DNA of 64,000 bases from Hyperoodon ampullatus (taxonomy: Eukaryota; Chordata; Mammalia; Artiodactyla; Ziphiidae). Location of the stretch: NCBI GenBank assembly GCA_949752795.1, contig OX457070.1, forward strand, positions 39,519,185-39,583,184, in the 5' to 3' direction. Below, piece after piece: positions 22,452-34,657 of the stretch. A program made the position numbers and the translations under genes. A model generated the notes under the pieces. That model did not search any database. It saw only the letters and a list, made by a program, of their open reading frames with translations, and was not told the origin of the DNA. Position 1 is the first letter of the stretch. Every line of letters starts with the position of its first letter.

Positions 22452-23322
22452 CACAGAAACAAAAGTTCTATGAGGTCCTCAGTAATTTTTCAGAATGTAA
22501 AGGAGTCCTGAGACCAAAAAGTTCAGTAACCACGGCTCCTGGCAATGTCTTTTTAGGACACAAACACCATATTTATTTCCAACTTTATGTTTTCTTCCCT
22601 TTACCTTGGCTAAAAGCACAAGGTTACCTTTGACTTAGAATTAAATTGTTCTGGAATGAATAGTATTATGAGGAGAAAATCAAGGGGAAAGAAGAACAAT
22701 GTCTAGGGGAAGCACCAACAAGATGAAAGGAAAGACTATCTAAACTAGTAACTAGTCTACTAGTGAACGACTGTGTAGCCCTGTGATAGATTTCCTCTTG
22801 TTTCAAGTGGCTGGTTCTCACTTCTTTATGTCCAGGGCAGGGAAGCACCCTTACCCACAGGATTGCCATGCTAAGTGAAGGGGTAACCCAGTGCTCAGTA
22901 TGTCCTCACCTATTTTGCCAAGAGGCAGATGAGCCTTCCTTACTCCTGTTGTGTGATCAAATGGTGTTCATAAGCCAAGAAACTCTACAGGTGTTTCAAC
23001 AAAGCAGCAGCATTTATAAGATGGCAATGCAAGGTGTTAGGAGACAACTAAATGGCCAACTGCATGCAGTGTAACTGTTTGATAATGAGCAGAAGAGAAG
23101 AGATTTTGCCTTCAGCCAAACTTGGTGAATCTTAGCTTTGGGACCAATAACCTGAACCATCATCCTGTCACAGCTGGCCTGTTCTCTGGGAAAAGCAAGG
23201 TCCATGGAAGCTCACCATATTTTAGACCTTAAAGGGCCCAACACTAACCCACTGTGATGAGTTAAGTATATATGAAGCTGACAGATCAAGTTAAGTTCCC
23301 TTTTACCTTCCTCTGAATTAAG
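22449..23322. other. Unique DNA
   Basis: No gene or repeat recognised. Confidence 0.4.
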
Positions 23323-23399
23323 CTCTTTTCTCTTTCTCTCTTTTTCCTTCCTTGCCCCCTTCCTCCCCCACCCCTTCTTCTTCTCTCTCTTTCTCATTT
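23323..23399 (+). repeat. Polypyrimidine tract
   Basis: About 77 bases, almost all C and T, made of TTTCTC-, CCTTCC- and TTCTTC-type units. It can form triplex (H-DNA) structure. The antisense frame (Glu/Lys/Arg-rich) is low-complexity. Confidence 0.8.
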
Positions 23400-25479
23400 T
23401 ATATTAAGAAAAAATGTACTTGGCCAAAAGTCATTTCCCCAAGTGCCAAACATTTGCAGATATTTTCAGATGTAAGCGAAAGACAAAACACAGCAGGTCT
23501 AGCTCAGCTGGGTCTGCTAGCACCAGAGCTGTGAAGCAAGAACACCACCAGTGGCCACCCAGCTTCCAAATAATAGGGTGATTGTGTGTGTTTTCTTCCT
23601 TTCTTCCCATTCCCAAATATTCAATAAACAGATGAGTTCTCTTTACTTGCCCATTTCTAATATCCAGGCTTAACTTCCAAAACTGCTGATGCATTGGGAC
23701 ACAAACACTAGAGTGGCTGCAGAATTCCTAGGGGACATTGGATTCAAACTGATCTGAGCTACCAGCTCATGCCAGCTTGGGCAGGAAGCCAGAGTCGATT
23801 CAGTTCCATCTTATCCCTCCCCCACAACCTCCAGACTTATCCTGTGTCCTGGATTCTTTACTTCCCCAAACAGACCACATCAATATAATCATCTTTCTGG
23901 AAATATGTGGAGGCCAAGAAGGGTTTGTGAGGGGAAATGGCTGATGGATGAGAATAAACAGTTATCTCAAGCCCATCCTTTGAATAAATGCTAATGTAGT
24001 TTTATCCAATTCATCTATGTAAGTTTATTGTGTTAGTGAAACAGAGATTTTGTTTCCATCCTCTGTACTTGTAGGGCCCTGCCTCCAGGGTTGAAGTTGG
24101 AAATCTATTTATGTTTGGTGAGAATGGCCCCAGAGGCTCTGCTCACTTCCCCAGAAGCCACTTCAGAGTGAAAGAACTGTGACTGGTAGTGCCTCAACTC
24201 TGTTCATATTTATTCCATTTTCTCCCTCTTAGGTACTGTTTGAGGCCCACCTAGGTCAAACTAAATCTTTTAGAAATCCTCACAAGCTTCATCTGAGCTT
24301 CTTATTTCAAACTGGGGGTAATTCCAATTATCACGTTACCAGTAGCTCATAAACATACAGGCCATGACTCACTCAGCTCCCAACTGAATACAAACTTAGG
24401 AGTGAAGTATTTCTAAAGGTCCCAGATGTTAGTTAGCATTGTCTTCTGTCAAAGGGCAGCAGTGGGGTCGAGGATGCTTATTTTCACCTTCAAATATCAA
24501 CTTATCTTTGTCAGTGCCAGGAAACATCTTGTCATTTCTCATTTTTTGATGAACTAAAGGGACAGCAAATTAGTCTACAACATTTGTAAGGGTAAAATCT
24601 TTAGTAGTAGCGGCAGAAGTAGGAATAGTAGGAGTAGCAGTATTAGTATTAAAAATGATTTATATTGGCAGAAACTACCAAAAGCTATTGGTAGCTCTAC
24701 CTTGTTACTGCTCACTCTAAAGGTGAGAAAGCCAAGCATTTCTCTTCCCCAGGTTTCCCTGAAATGAGGGGCTGCCCATGACATGTGAAGAAAACTTTCT
24801 GGGAAGTTAGGAGGCCCTAGAGAAACTTCTCTTCATTCATATAAAAGGACAATGAATGATGAAGCTTATATGAAATTTTCCCTTTCTACTGCCTTAAATG
24901 TTAAGATCCTGGCCAGAAGTAGAGCTGCGACACTGTGACCATGAAGGACAAGTCAAGAAAATGACAACAGAGACAAATCTAACCTCTAACCTCGTCAAGC
25001 CACCAAGACAACGCCAGTTACTGCAAAGTTCTGCATTCCTCATCACACGAGAAAAGCAAATCCAGTGGCCATCCTGAAGTTTAGCTTTCTATCTGTGATA
25101 TGGAGGATACAGGTACATACTTTGCAGTGGTGACTGTGGAAATCTTTTTAAGTCTGAGAATCACATTGTAAACTATAAAATTCTACTAGAATGTAAGAAA
25201 GGCATTGTTTGGGGAGGGTAGTAGATTGGATCATTCATGCTTTTAAATCCCTATCCATAAGTGTTAATTGTGTGTCTAATATTCACTGAGTAATCCTCTA
25301 GTTTTTGAAAGTGCACAAAGGACCCAGTCCTTAAGGAGTTTACAATTTATTAAGTGACTCCTTCATTAAGTCATCTAATTCCTGATATAACACCACAGAG
25401 AATAAAACAAAGAATTATTAAACTATTTATTGCTAAATTACAAGATACTGAGTGCTAGTTCTACATAAATTTGAATAAT
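23400..25479. other. Unique DNA, no gene seen
   Basis: Contains the imperfect trinucleotide repeat at 24602-24652. No coding signal. Confidence 0.4.
24602..24652 (+). repeat. Imperfect (TAG)n repeat
   Basis: Units such as tag, agtagc, gtagga and tattag over about 50 bases, partly decayed. Confidence 0.6.
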
Positions 25480-25700
25480 AATCTTTAAGATATCTTAAGT
25501 GCTTATTATGTTCCAAGCATTATTCTAAATATTTTACATGAACTAAGTAATTGAATCCTAGGATAACCCTGTGAATAAATATATTACTTTCCCCCATTTT
25601 CTCATAGTGAAACTGAAGTGCAGTGGGGTTACACGCATTGACTAAGTTCACAGATGGTAAGTGGCAGAGCCAGGTCTGAATCCGAGCACCCTGGCTCGGC
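25480..25700 (-). mobile_element. MIR SINE, antisense
   Basis: Close to full length: 'gtgcttattatgttccaagc', 'gaattgaatcctaggataac'-like core, 'gaaactgaagtgcagtgggg', 'taagtggcagagccaggtct', 'gaatccgagcaccctggctc'. Confidence 0.85.
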
Positions 25701-25709
25701 TCCACTGCT

Positions 25710-25925
25710 CTCCTGGAAAGATCAAAATGTCAGACCACTTGTTTGTAACCCCTGCTCTGTTGTTTACCTAGTTCTGTGACCTAGGACACAGTATTTATAA
25801 ACCTGTTTTCTCATCTTCAAGATGAAAATAATAGCTACCTAATTGGGTTATTTTAAAGATTAAATCAGTAGTGTATGCAAAGCACCTTGTGAAGTAACTG
25901 GCACATACTACAGCCTTGAAAACGG
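25710..25925 (+). mobile_element. MIR SINE
   Basis: Shows 'tagttctgtgacctaggaca', 'ttttctcatcttcaagatga', 'gctacctaattgggttattt', 'gtaactggcacatacta'. It lies head-to-head with the preceding MIR; two independent insertions are the simplest reading. Confidence 0.8.
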
Positions 25926-28269
25926 TTTCTCCTATTGGACTGGTGGAGAACACCCACCTCAACACCCATTCCATTAGGGGCAAGGAGAGGGAGACAACCC
26001 TCCAGAATGTGTTGTAGCTCTTGAAATTCAAGTTCTGCTCAGGAAATTGTCAGATATTTTTAGAAAAATTATTTCTAGGTCATTGTTTCAACACTGGCAA
26101 GATAAACGGCCTGCTAACTCTCTTATGAGACAATTTTATTTTCTGGAAAAAAAAATCTTATCTTGGTGTGGGAGATTGTTAGGAAAACTAGTGACGAAAT
26201 TAGTCACAGTTCATACAGGTAGAAAGATGGAAAAGAATGGGAGTCATAATTCATCTACTTCATAAATATATACTGAATGCTCACCATGTGCCATACCTGT
26301 TCTAGTTGCTGCCAACCCAGCCTCCGACCCACCTCATAGTGTATTAAGGTGCTACAGTATCAAGGTCCTCCCTTTAAGACTATGTAAAGGAGGGTCCTGC
26401 CACACAGAGGTGCATCATTTTCCTCCTAAAGCAGAGAATGCTGGGATAGGTGGGTATGGGGAGAGGGGAATGGTGAATTTCATTAATTCACTTATTTAAA
26501 TTAGACAAGTATTTACCTCATAAACCTCAGAGAGAGAGAGAGACAAGATGATAGACTTGGCATAAATGAATGAGTTTCTGAGCAGAGGCCAGAGATGTTT
26601 CTCAAGGACAGGTATAGATGGATCATGATACTATATGACTCAGAATATCTAAAGGGAATTAGAAGGAAACTATGTTTTGGGGAAAGATCCCAAGAATGAC
26701 GAGGAGAGCTACCACAAGGCAATGGAGAGGATCCGAATAAACTGCCTGCCACATAATATAAGTAAGGGCTATCAGTCTAGAGCTTAAGGTCTCAGGATAA
26801 CCCAGTGCTATCTCACCAGGGAAAGATAAGTTTCCTTGGACCATCATGACCAGACATTCTCCTGCTGAAGGGTGGCCTGGAACCAATCCTTGTCCATAGA
26901 GGGATAGAAAAAGAGTGGCTGGAACCAATGCAAATGGTTCTCATTTGTATTCAATCAATGCATGTCTTCTGCCTTCCTGTGGCTAATGGGAAGGGGTCCC
27001 ATTAGAGCTGCCTTCTCTTAATCATCACATTGGGGGAGCTTCAATTATTTATATAGTAATCAACTCTGAGTGGAGAGCAACTCCACTTAATAAATGAACA
27101 GGGACTAAAATGGACATTATGGCAACAACTCACAGTGCCAGTTTAACATAGGCCAACTGTGGGTTCTCCACCTCCACCTCCAGAAAGAGAGAAGTTGTGA
27201 CATAATTAATTGAGGCCTCTTTTCCCCAGAGGACCTTCCTCTCTTCTGTGTGAAACCAGACATGTCTCCTGAGCCAGTCCCTGACTCGAGGGGCAAATTC
27301 CTGGGCTGATCTTTATGCTGCCACTAAAGTTCTCTCTGCCCTCTTGGTTCTTGCAGCCCAGTCACACTCCTTGATTCAAGTTATGCATTTAACTATTTGG
27401 GGGTGCTATCGCTCTAGCCTGTTTAAATCTTTTCTTATCTTGAATCTGTCAACAAATATAGAGCCAAACCCTGCAACTTGGTGTCACCCATACAAATGTG
27501 ATATGCATTCCAGTTTTTGCAACATGGAAACCCTTAATAGAAATGCTGGGGAGACAGGACCAAGAACACAACCTGTTTCTTGGCACTGAATATGACATTC
27601 CTAACTGGAATTGATGTATTAATGAAAATACTATGACTAGTCAACAAGGAATGGGCTGACCTAACGGTAAAACTGTCTTCTACACACTTCTTTGTCTTTT
27701 CCCTGTAGAATATAATCAGAGATCTTGAAAAATCTAGATTTAGAAAAACCTGTTCCTCAGACTTATTTAAGCCACAGTGTAACATTCATTTATTAAGCTG
27801 CTACCATGTATCAGATCCTTTCCTACAACACAAGATTAACACTTAGCGGCATAGAATTGCTATCAAAAACTAAAATACCTCTCATCTGTCATCACTTGTT
27901 TTTAGTGAACCCGTGAAGGCTTCAATACTGATAGCTTTTTTAAAGATTATTTTTCACAAGATGGAAATTTAAAAATTAATTCTGAAACTTCTGAGATATG
28001 GAACTTACTAACATGTTTCCAGAATGCACATTTCCTAAGTTTTTGTTCTCAGAACACTTATCTATTTCCTATTTTCTTATACCATTCCCATTCCCATTTT
28101 TCACAAAATTCTCCAAAGAATAATGAGAGTTCCACAATCATTTTATGTTTTTTTTCTCTATGCTGTTGTATAGTTACTCAAAACCAGACACCTGAGAACC
28201 TCAATGCATTGGCATACGCTATCATAGTAACACTACAGAAATACCACTGTCATATATGCTGCATCACTC
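25926..28269. other. Unique DNA with faint old fragments
   Basis: Short MIR/L2-like phrases occur near 26260-26310 and 27780-27830, too weak to call. No gene. Confidence 0.35.
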
Positions 28270-28720
28270 CTAAAAATGTTTTGGACAAGCTTCCTATTAC
28301 CCATTGTATCAGTCTCAAACTTCATTGGCTGATTTACAAGACCTTCTAGAAATTGATTTCTTCTTACTTGGTTCAAATTATTTCGACTGTTTCTCAATTC
28401 TCATTTCCCTCTTAGTTAAGCTGGCTCACACTGTCCATTTTTATTTCTAGGCTTCTGCTCATGCTATATTCCCACAGTGAAATGTCCCAAACCTCTTTTC
28501 CTCTCTATTTAAATGCCAACACTTACTTTAATTTTTTTCTCCTTCAGGAAGTCATCATCTACTATTAACATCCCACACTGATCTATCTCTTTCTATTACT
28601 GATTAGTCACTCACTGTGTGGTTCAACAATTTTCTAATTGTTTCATCTGTGTAAGGCTTATTTTATCAGATACAAGTTAAATGCCTCAAAATGTCTTTGT
28701 TTTGCTCCCTGTGCCTGGGA
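28270..28720 (+). mobile_element. L2 LINE fragment
   Basis: Diverged sequence following the L2 3'-region order: 'ttacaagaccttctagaaat', 'taggcttctgctcatgctat', 'attcccacagtgaaatgtcc', 'ctccttcaggaagtcatcat'. No open frame survives. Confidence 0.6.
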
Positions 28721-29755
28721 GGGGTTGAGTACATGTTCTACTTGGTACAACACCTTAATTGCTGTACAATTAAGTATCAAATATAAGCCATGATATGTAA
28801 AGAAATTTTGAAAATGCAGCTTATTAGGGTTCCTGAATGTTTTAGAGATAATCTCACACAGGTCACAACTTCAGATGTTCCACTGCAATTGTCAATTTTC
28901 ACCAGCATTTTACATCACATTTGACAGAGCCATTTCCATAACCCATGGTATCTCTCTTCTGTCCTGGAATATGAAAACTCCCCTTGGGACATCTAATGAA
29001 CCCTTTAATTGTAAAAGACATATCCAAGCAGGAGGATAAGTTCTATAAGCCCCAATAACTGTCTCAAAAATCAATGCATTCTTACAGTTTTTGAAATGCA
29101 AACAGGCAAAGATAATAGAAATATTTTTCATTGGGTTTTCAAGATAACTGAGTTCATTGAAAAAGAAAAAACACATGTGTGTGGAGTCTGGCATAGTATG
29201 TTTGCTCAATAAGCTATTAATATAGAAAAGAAACTGAGCCTCACTGAACCATGTGGGTTGGAGTCAGACAGCTACAAACATATCTAGTTAAAATAACTCT
29301 AAGTCATTCAAAATGTCTCACTATGGAGGGCTTCAGGTGACCTTGAATGAGAGTTCCAGGCTTGTGCTCCCTGCACAGTGCTGTGTCATAGGTGATGATT
29401 TGAGGTGACAGGAAAAAGAAAACTGCATTATGCTGGTGGTCGAAAACAATCACAGAGTAGCTTTAGATATGGATGGAATAATTTGAATTTAGATATTACA
29501 AACCCTTAAAGGCAGAAAAGTTCAGTGATAGTAATGACTGAAGCAGAAATTCCTGGAGAGCATCTTAACCTTCAAATGCTTTTTCAGTCTAGTCTGCTTC
29601 TTTGCTGAACTTCCCTTACAGCCTTGGGTGAGCTCCATAGGAACTTACACATCCTTAGATCCTTGTCACATCCTTAGATACAGATGGAGACATTTGTCCT
29701 TCCTAGTCAATTGATGAAAAAAGGGTTGATACTCAAATATTAAACCTAATTTCTT
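28721..29755. other. Unique DNA
   Basis: No gene recognised. The minus-strand open frame 28910-29209 (99 codons) has no recognisable motif. Confidence 0.4.
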
Positions 29756-29963
29756 TTTTTTTTTTTTTTTTGCGGTACGCAGGCCTCTCACTGCTGTGGC
29801 CTCTCCCGTTGCGGAGCACAGGCTCCAGACACGCAGGCTCAGCGGCCATGGCTCATGGGCCTAGCCGCTCCGCGGCATGTGGGATCTTCCCGGACCGGGG
29901 CACGAACCCGTGTCCCCTGCATCGGCAGGCGGACTCTCAACCACTGCGCCACCAGGGAAGCCC
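29756..29963 (-). mobile_element. CHR SINE, antisense, perfect 15-bp TSD
   Basis: Poly(T), then 'gcggtacgcaggcctctcac' through 'gcgccaccagggaagccc', the complement of the CHR head. Perfect target-site duplication taaacctaatttctt at 29741-29755 and 29964-29978. The poly(T) run is 16 or more bases, a recent-looking insertion. Confidence 0.97.
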
Positions 29964-29978
29964 TAAACCTAATTTCTT

Positions 29979-30644
29979 GATCATTCTGGGTTTTGTTTGT
30001 TTGTTTTATTGGTTGGTTGGTGGGTTATTTAAGGACAAGGTTAGGTTGGCTTTTTACAATGAACATTGATGAACTTGATCTTATTTCAATCTTATTTGAA
30101 ACTCTTGTGTCAGTTTAACTCTATCAATCCTTTCTTCCTCTCTTTCCAGTGTGTTTTACAACATTCTTTCTAAAAATATGCTTAATCTTCCACCAATGGA
30201 AATTAAGTTATATATTTTTACATTATAGACTCAAAATTAGATGAGGGTTCCAAATAACAAAACCCAGTGGACAGGCCTGACATTCATTCTCGTGGCAGAT
30301 GAGATTTCCTAATATATTAACATTAAAAAAAAAGCAATGGAATGGAGCCAGATGACATAATATGGAAATTTACACTCTTATGTGGAAACTAGAGGTAGAT
30401 AAGTGTAGGCTGGAGGTCTGTATGAGAATAGGGTCAGGAAGGTGGGAAAGGAACATACATATATAAAGTACACACAAACTGTCAACTATCACAGTTAAAT
30501 ACTCAATCTCAGTGCTCATGCCTACAAAGTCTATTACCTCTCAAATAATTGTCTTAGTTAATCCAGTCTAACACAAGTACTGGTACCAAAAAATTTGTCT
30601 ATATGCCAACTAACCAGTTCCAAAGTTTTTTCCTTTCTTTAGTC
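29979..30644. other. Unique DNA
   Basis: No gene or repeat recognised. Confidence 0.4.
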
Positions 30645-30848
30645 CAAGAATAAGCATTTTTGCATGAGAGCAAACTTGAAACCGCTATGTGAGGTAAGTG
30701 TTTTATATTCCCCACATTACAGAGGAGGAAACAGAAGCTCAGAGAGATTGATCAATTTTCTCAAGGTAAAAATAACTAGTGAGAAGTGGAGTCAAGGGTT
30801 TAACCTAGTGTTTATCAGACTAAAAACCACTCTTTCCAGTACACCATG
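30645..30848 (-). mobile_element. MIR SINE, antisense
   Basis: Shows 'acattacagaggaggaaaca', 'gaagctcagagagattgatc' and 'gtggagtcaagggtttaacc'. Diverged. Confidence 0.65.
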
Positions 30849-33127
30849 ATGACTCTAAAGGTAAATATTAAGAAAAGGCAAAAAGAAAAGTAGAAAGAAA
30901 AGAAAAAATGGAGGGAAAAAACCTTGCAACATGAATCTCTAAGGAGGGAACAAAAATAATGATAAGGCAGGGAGAGTGTTCAGATGGAAAGAAAAATTGG
31001 ATAGGGAAATTTGTCTTAAAGTCTCAAGTAATGCTTATTTCTACATAAGAAAAGTAAAATGTATCAGTTTTTCATTTACATAAAATACAAGCAAGAGCTA
31101 ATTTTAATAGAAATGCTATTTTTCTTAAAAAGAGGAGTCTAGGATCTGTCTTAATGTTTTAATTAACTTTGCCATTATTGATATAGTCTATATTTATACA
31201 TAAATCTGGTTTGCCTCCATTTGTTTTTTAAAAATAACGTTAAACACCAGCAAAAAGCTACACTGTGAATCTTAAGAATAAGTTTGACTGATATTTCCAC
31301 TTTTCAACTATTTCTTTTCGTATCAGGATTACACTCTGACAGCCTTAATGTATGTTACCTGCATTTTTTGCCATCTAGAACCCTGCAAGATAAACTTTAG
31401 TTTTAGCCTTTCAAGTCCTTAAGGAGTTGCAATGCTATTTCAGGGATTTTGTTATTATCCAGGTACAGCTATGAAAAGTACTTTTAAACACAGTCCACAA
31501 ACCTCCGTGAAGGCTATCATGTTTGAAATATAAAGCTCAGAAAATTAGCCTCTAAAATGAATTAGATCTACCTGGAGTCCAGAAATCCTCCCTGGAGATG
31601 ATGTCAGAGCCTTTACTCAAGAAATGTCTAAGCACTTTGTTGGTGTGCAGGGGGGAAAAACCTCAGGAATTCTCCTCCCTGGATTTAATGTCCCCAGGTT
31701 TAAAATGTAAGTATTAGAAGCTGAGCCCTCGACCATCTCCCTTCATTTCTTGACATCTTTACGACAATGTATGGTGCAGTACCTCTCTTTGCTGCAATTA
31801 CTGAACAGACAGCACTGTAGGCAATGCAAGTTGCTCTTAAGGGCAGCAATTCATTCTGAAGATGTACAAACATAAACTCTCAATCGTGGCAGGCTTCTAC
31901 GAAACCTGAGCACTATCTGTGAATTTTTGCACTCTCCTTTTTAATCATTCTGTTAGCTCACCTCTAGAACCCAGTGGCCTAATTTACTAATTAATAACTA
32001 TTATTACTTAGTGGAATTGAAAACTGAAATTACTGCCTGCCTTAAACGTAATAAAAATTGGCAATCCATTCAGAGTTTTTTGAGGGGCTGCTTCATTTAT
32101 TGCACAATCCTGGCAGCTGGGTAGATGTCATTGTCTGCTTGCTCCATGGCCCTCATTGCTAGATGGGATGGAAGGGAGGTGGCGGATTGTTTCTCTGACA
32201 CATTCAGACTAGAAGAGAAATGGTATATATTGCAATATACACCTGTAGGATTTTAATAGACAATACTCATTCAACCAATAATTACACGATTTAAAAATGT
32301 CTGTCTTCTTTATTTGTGTTTGGTCCTCCTAGCCCCAGCTTCTCTTCATAACTTAACAAGTGATTTCTAATCTCAATTTCTTTCTTTATTTGCTAAATGA
32401 AAAGTCCTAAAAGAGAAATGGATGATGTAAGTTCACTGTCTCTCATACAACCAAATCAGTTAGTAACCAGGTTAAATCAAGGGGAAATTAAGCAGAAATT
32501 ATTACCATCAGCATTTTTCCTTGTTGTAGATGCCCTTACAGTTGGCCAAGTCAAATCTGTTTATAGCAACAAAGTTTGTCCTTCCAACCTACCCTTCTGT
32601 TTTCTACTACCATTTCCAGTAGAGGTACCAATATTATTTCTCATTGCCTTGATCCACATTAACTTTCAACAGTCATTACAATATGTTTGAAAATTAATGA
32701 ATATTTGTCTGTTCAATCTGAAGCCTAGTGTCTACATACGTCAAGTACCAGTGGAGATGCTGAGATTACAGACATTCAGAAATCCTATTCCTACACTCAA
32801 GGAGCACATCATATAGCAGGGAAACCAATGTAGGAAGCACGTGAGAAGCACTATGAAAAAATATCTTCAAGGGGCACAATAAAATTCTGAAGAACAGCAC
32901 CCTAAAGACTGAAGGTCAAGCCTGGAAAATTTATAACTACAAAGAGAAAAAATCAGTGCCCCTCAAACCACATAATCTGGTCCAGATAATCCTAAAACCA
33001 ATTATGAAGGCAGTTCCTCAAAAGGAGGCGAAGAGTTATCAAGAAAGCAGATGCAACAGGCTAGGAAAAGATGCCTAAATATGTGGCATACCTAGTGTGG
33101 GTCCCTACTCAGCTTAGCAGATAATTC
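30849..33127. other. Unique AT-rich DNA, no gene seen
   Basis: A-rich GAAA-type patch at 30870-30915. The 31100-32150 stretch carries several TAATTA/ATTAAT-type motifs and could hold conserved non-coding sequence, not testable here. The 97-codon frame 32397-32690 has no recognisable domain. Confidence 0.4.
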
Positions 33128-34655
33128 GCTTCTGTTTGCTAGTATTTTGTTGAGGATTTTTGCATCTATATTCATCAGTGATATTTGTTTATAATTTTCT
33201 TTTTTTGTGATATCTTTCTCTGGTTTTGGTATCAGGGTGATGGTGGCCTCGTAGAATGAGTTTGGGAGTGTTCCTCCCTCTGCTATACTTTGGAAGAGTT
33301 TGAGAAGGATTGGTGTTAGCTCCTCTCTAAATGTTTGATAGAATTCGCCTGTGAAGCCATCTGGTCCTGGACTTTTGTTTGTTGGAAGATTTTTAATTAC
33401 AGTTTCACTTTCATTACTTGTGATAGGTCTGTTTATATTTTCTACTTTTTCCTGGTTCAGCCTTTGAAAATTGTACCTTTCCAAGAATTTGTCCATTTCT
33501 TCATGGTTGCCCATTTTATTGGCATATAGTTGTTTGTAGTAGTCTCTTATAATCCTTTTATTTCTGCAGTATCAATTGTGATTTCTCCTTTTTCATTTCT
33601 AATTTTATTGATTTGTGTCCTCTCCCTTTTTTTCTTGATGAGTCTAGCTAAGGGTTTATCAATTTTGTTTATCTTCTCAAAGAACCAGCTTTTAGTTTTA
33701 TTGATCTTTGCTACTGTTTTCTTCATTTCTATTTCATTTATTTCTGTTCTGATCATTACAATTTCTTTCCTTCTACTGACTTTGGGTTTTCTTTTTCTTT
33801 CTCTAGTTGTTTTAAGTGTAGGGTTAGATTGTTCATTTGAAATTTTTCTTGTTTCTTGAGGCGAGATTGAATTGCTATAAACTTCCCTCTTAGAACTGCT
33901 TTTGTTGCATCCTATAGGTTTTGGGTTGTCGTGTTTTCATTGTCATTTGTTTCCATGTATTTTTTTGATTTCTTCTTTGATTTCTTCAGTGATCTCTTGG
34001 TTATTTAGTAGCACACTGTTAGCCTCCATGTATTTGTGGTTTTTTACAGTTTTTTCCTGTAACTGATTTCCAATCTCATAGCATTGTGGTCAGAAAAGAT
34101 GCTTGATACGATTTCAATTTTCTTAAATTTTCCAAGGCTTGTTTTGTGACCCAAGATGTGATCTATCCTGGAGAATGTTCCATGTGCACTTGAGAAGAAA
34201 GTATATTCTGCCACTTTTGGGTGGAATGTTCTATAATTATCAGTTAGATCTATCTGGTCTATTGTGTCATTTAAAGCTTGTGTTTCCTTATTTATTTTCT
34301 GTTTGGATGATCTGTCCATTGGTGTAAGTGGGGTGTTAAAGTCCCCTACTATTATTGTGTTACTGTCGATTTCTCCTTTCATGGTTGTTAGTGTTTGCCT
34401 TACATAATGAGGTGCTCCTATGTTGGGTGCATAAACATTTATAATTATTATATCTTCTTTTTGGATTGATCCTTTGATCATTATGTAGTGTCCCTCCTTA
34501 TCTTTTGTAACAGTCTTTATTTTAAAGTCCATTTTATCTGATACGAGTGTTGCTACTCCAGCTTTCTTTTGATTTCCATTGCACGGAATATCATTTTCCA
34601 TCCCTTCACTTTCAGTCTGTATGTGTCCCTAAGTCTGAAGTGGGTCTCACTGCTG
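33128..34655 (-). pseudogene. L1 ORF2 fragment: endonuclease and first part of RT
   Basis: Antisense L1 ORF2, 5' to 3' on the minus strand. It holds an 'ETHF' endonuclease motif near 34640, then 'VGDFNTPLTPMDRS', 'YTFFSSAHGTFSRIDHILGH' and 'SDHNAMRLE' (endonuclease, 34044-34601). A linker follows ('[18 protein letters not shown]'), then the RT start '[14 protein letters not shown]' and '[17 protein letters not shown]' (33092-33514). Frameshifts and stops break it into at least three frames. It stops near 33128 without RT catalytic YADD, C-terminus, 3' UTR or tail. Non-functional. Confidence 0.9.
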
Positions 34656-34657
34656 TC

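Noticed and set aside
33530..33859. 109-codon hydrophobic plus-strand frame resembling a membrane protein
   Set aside because: Antisense of the L1 ORF2 fragment at 33128-34655.
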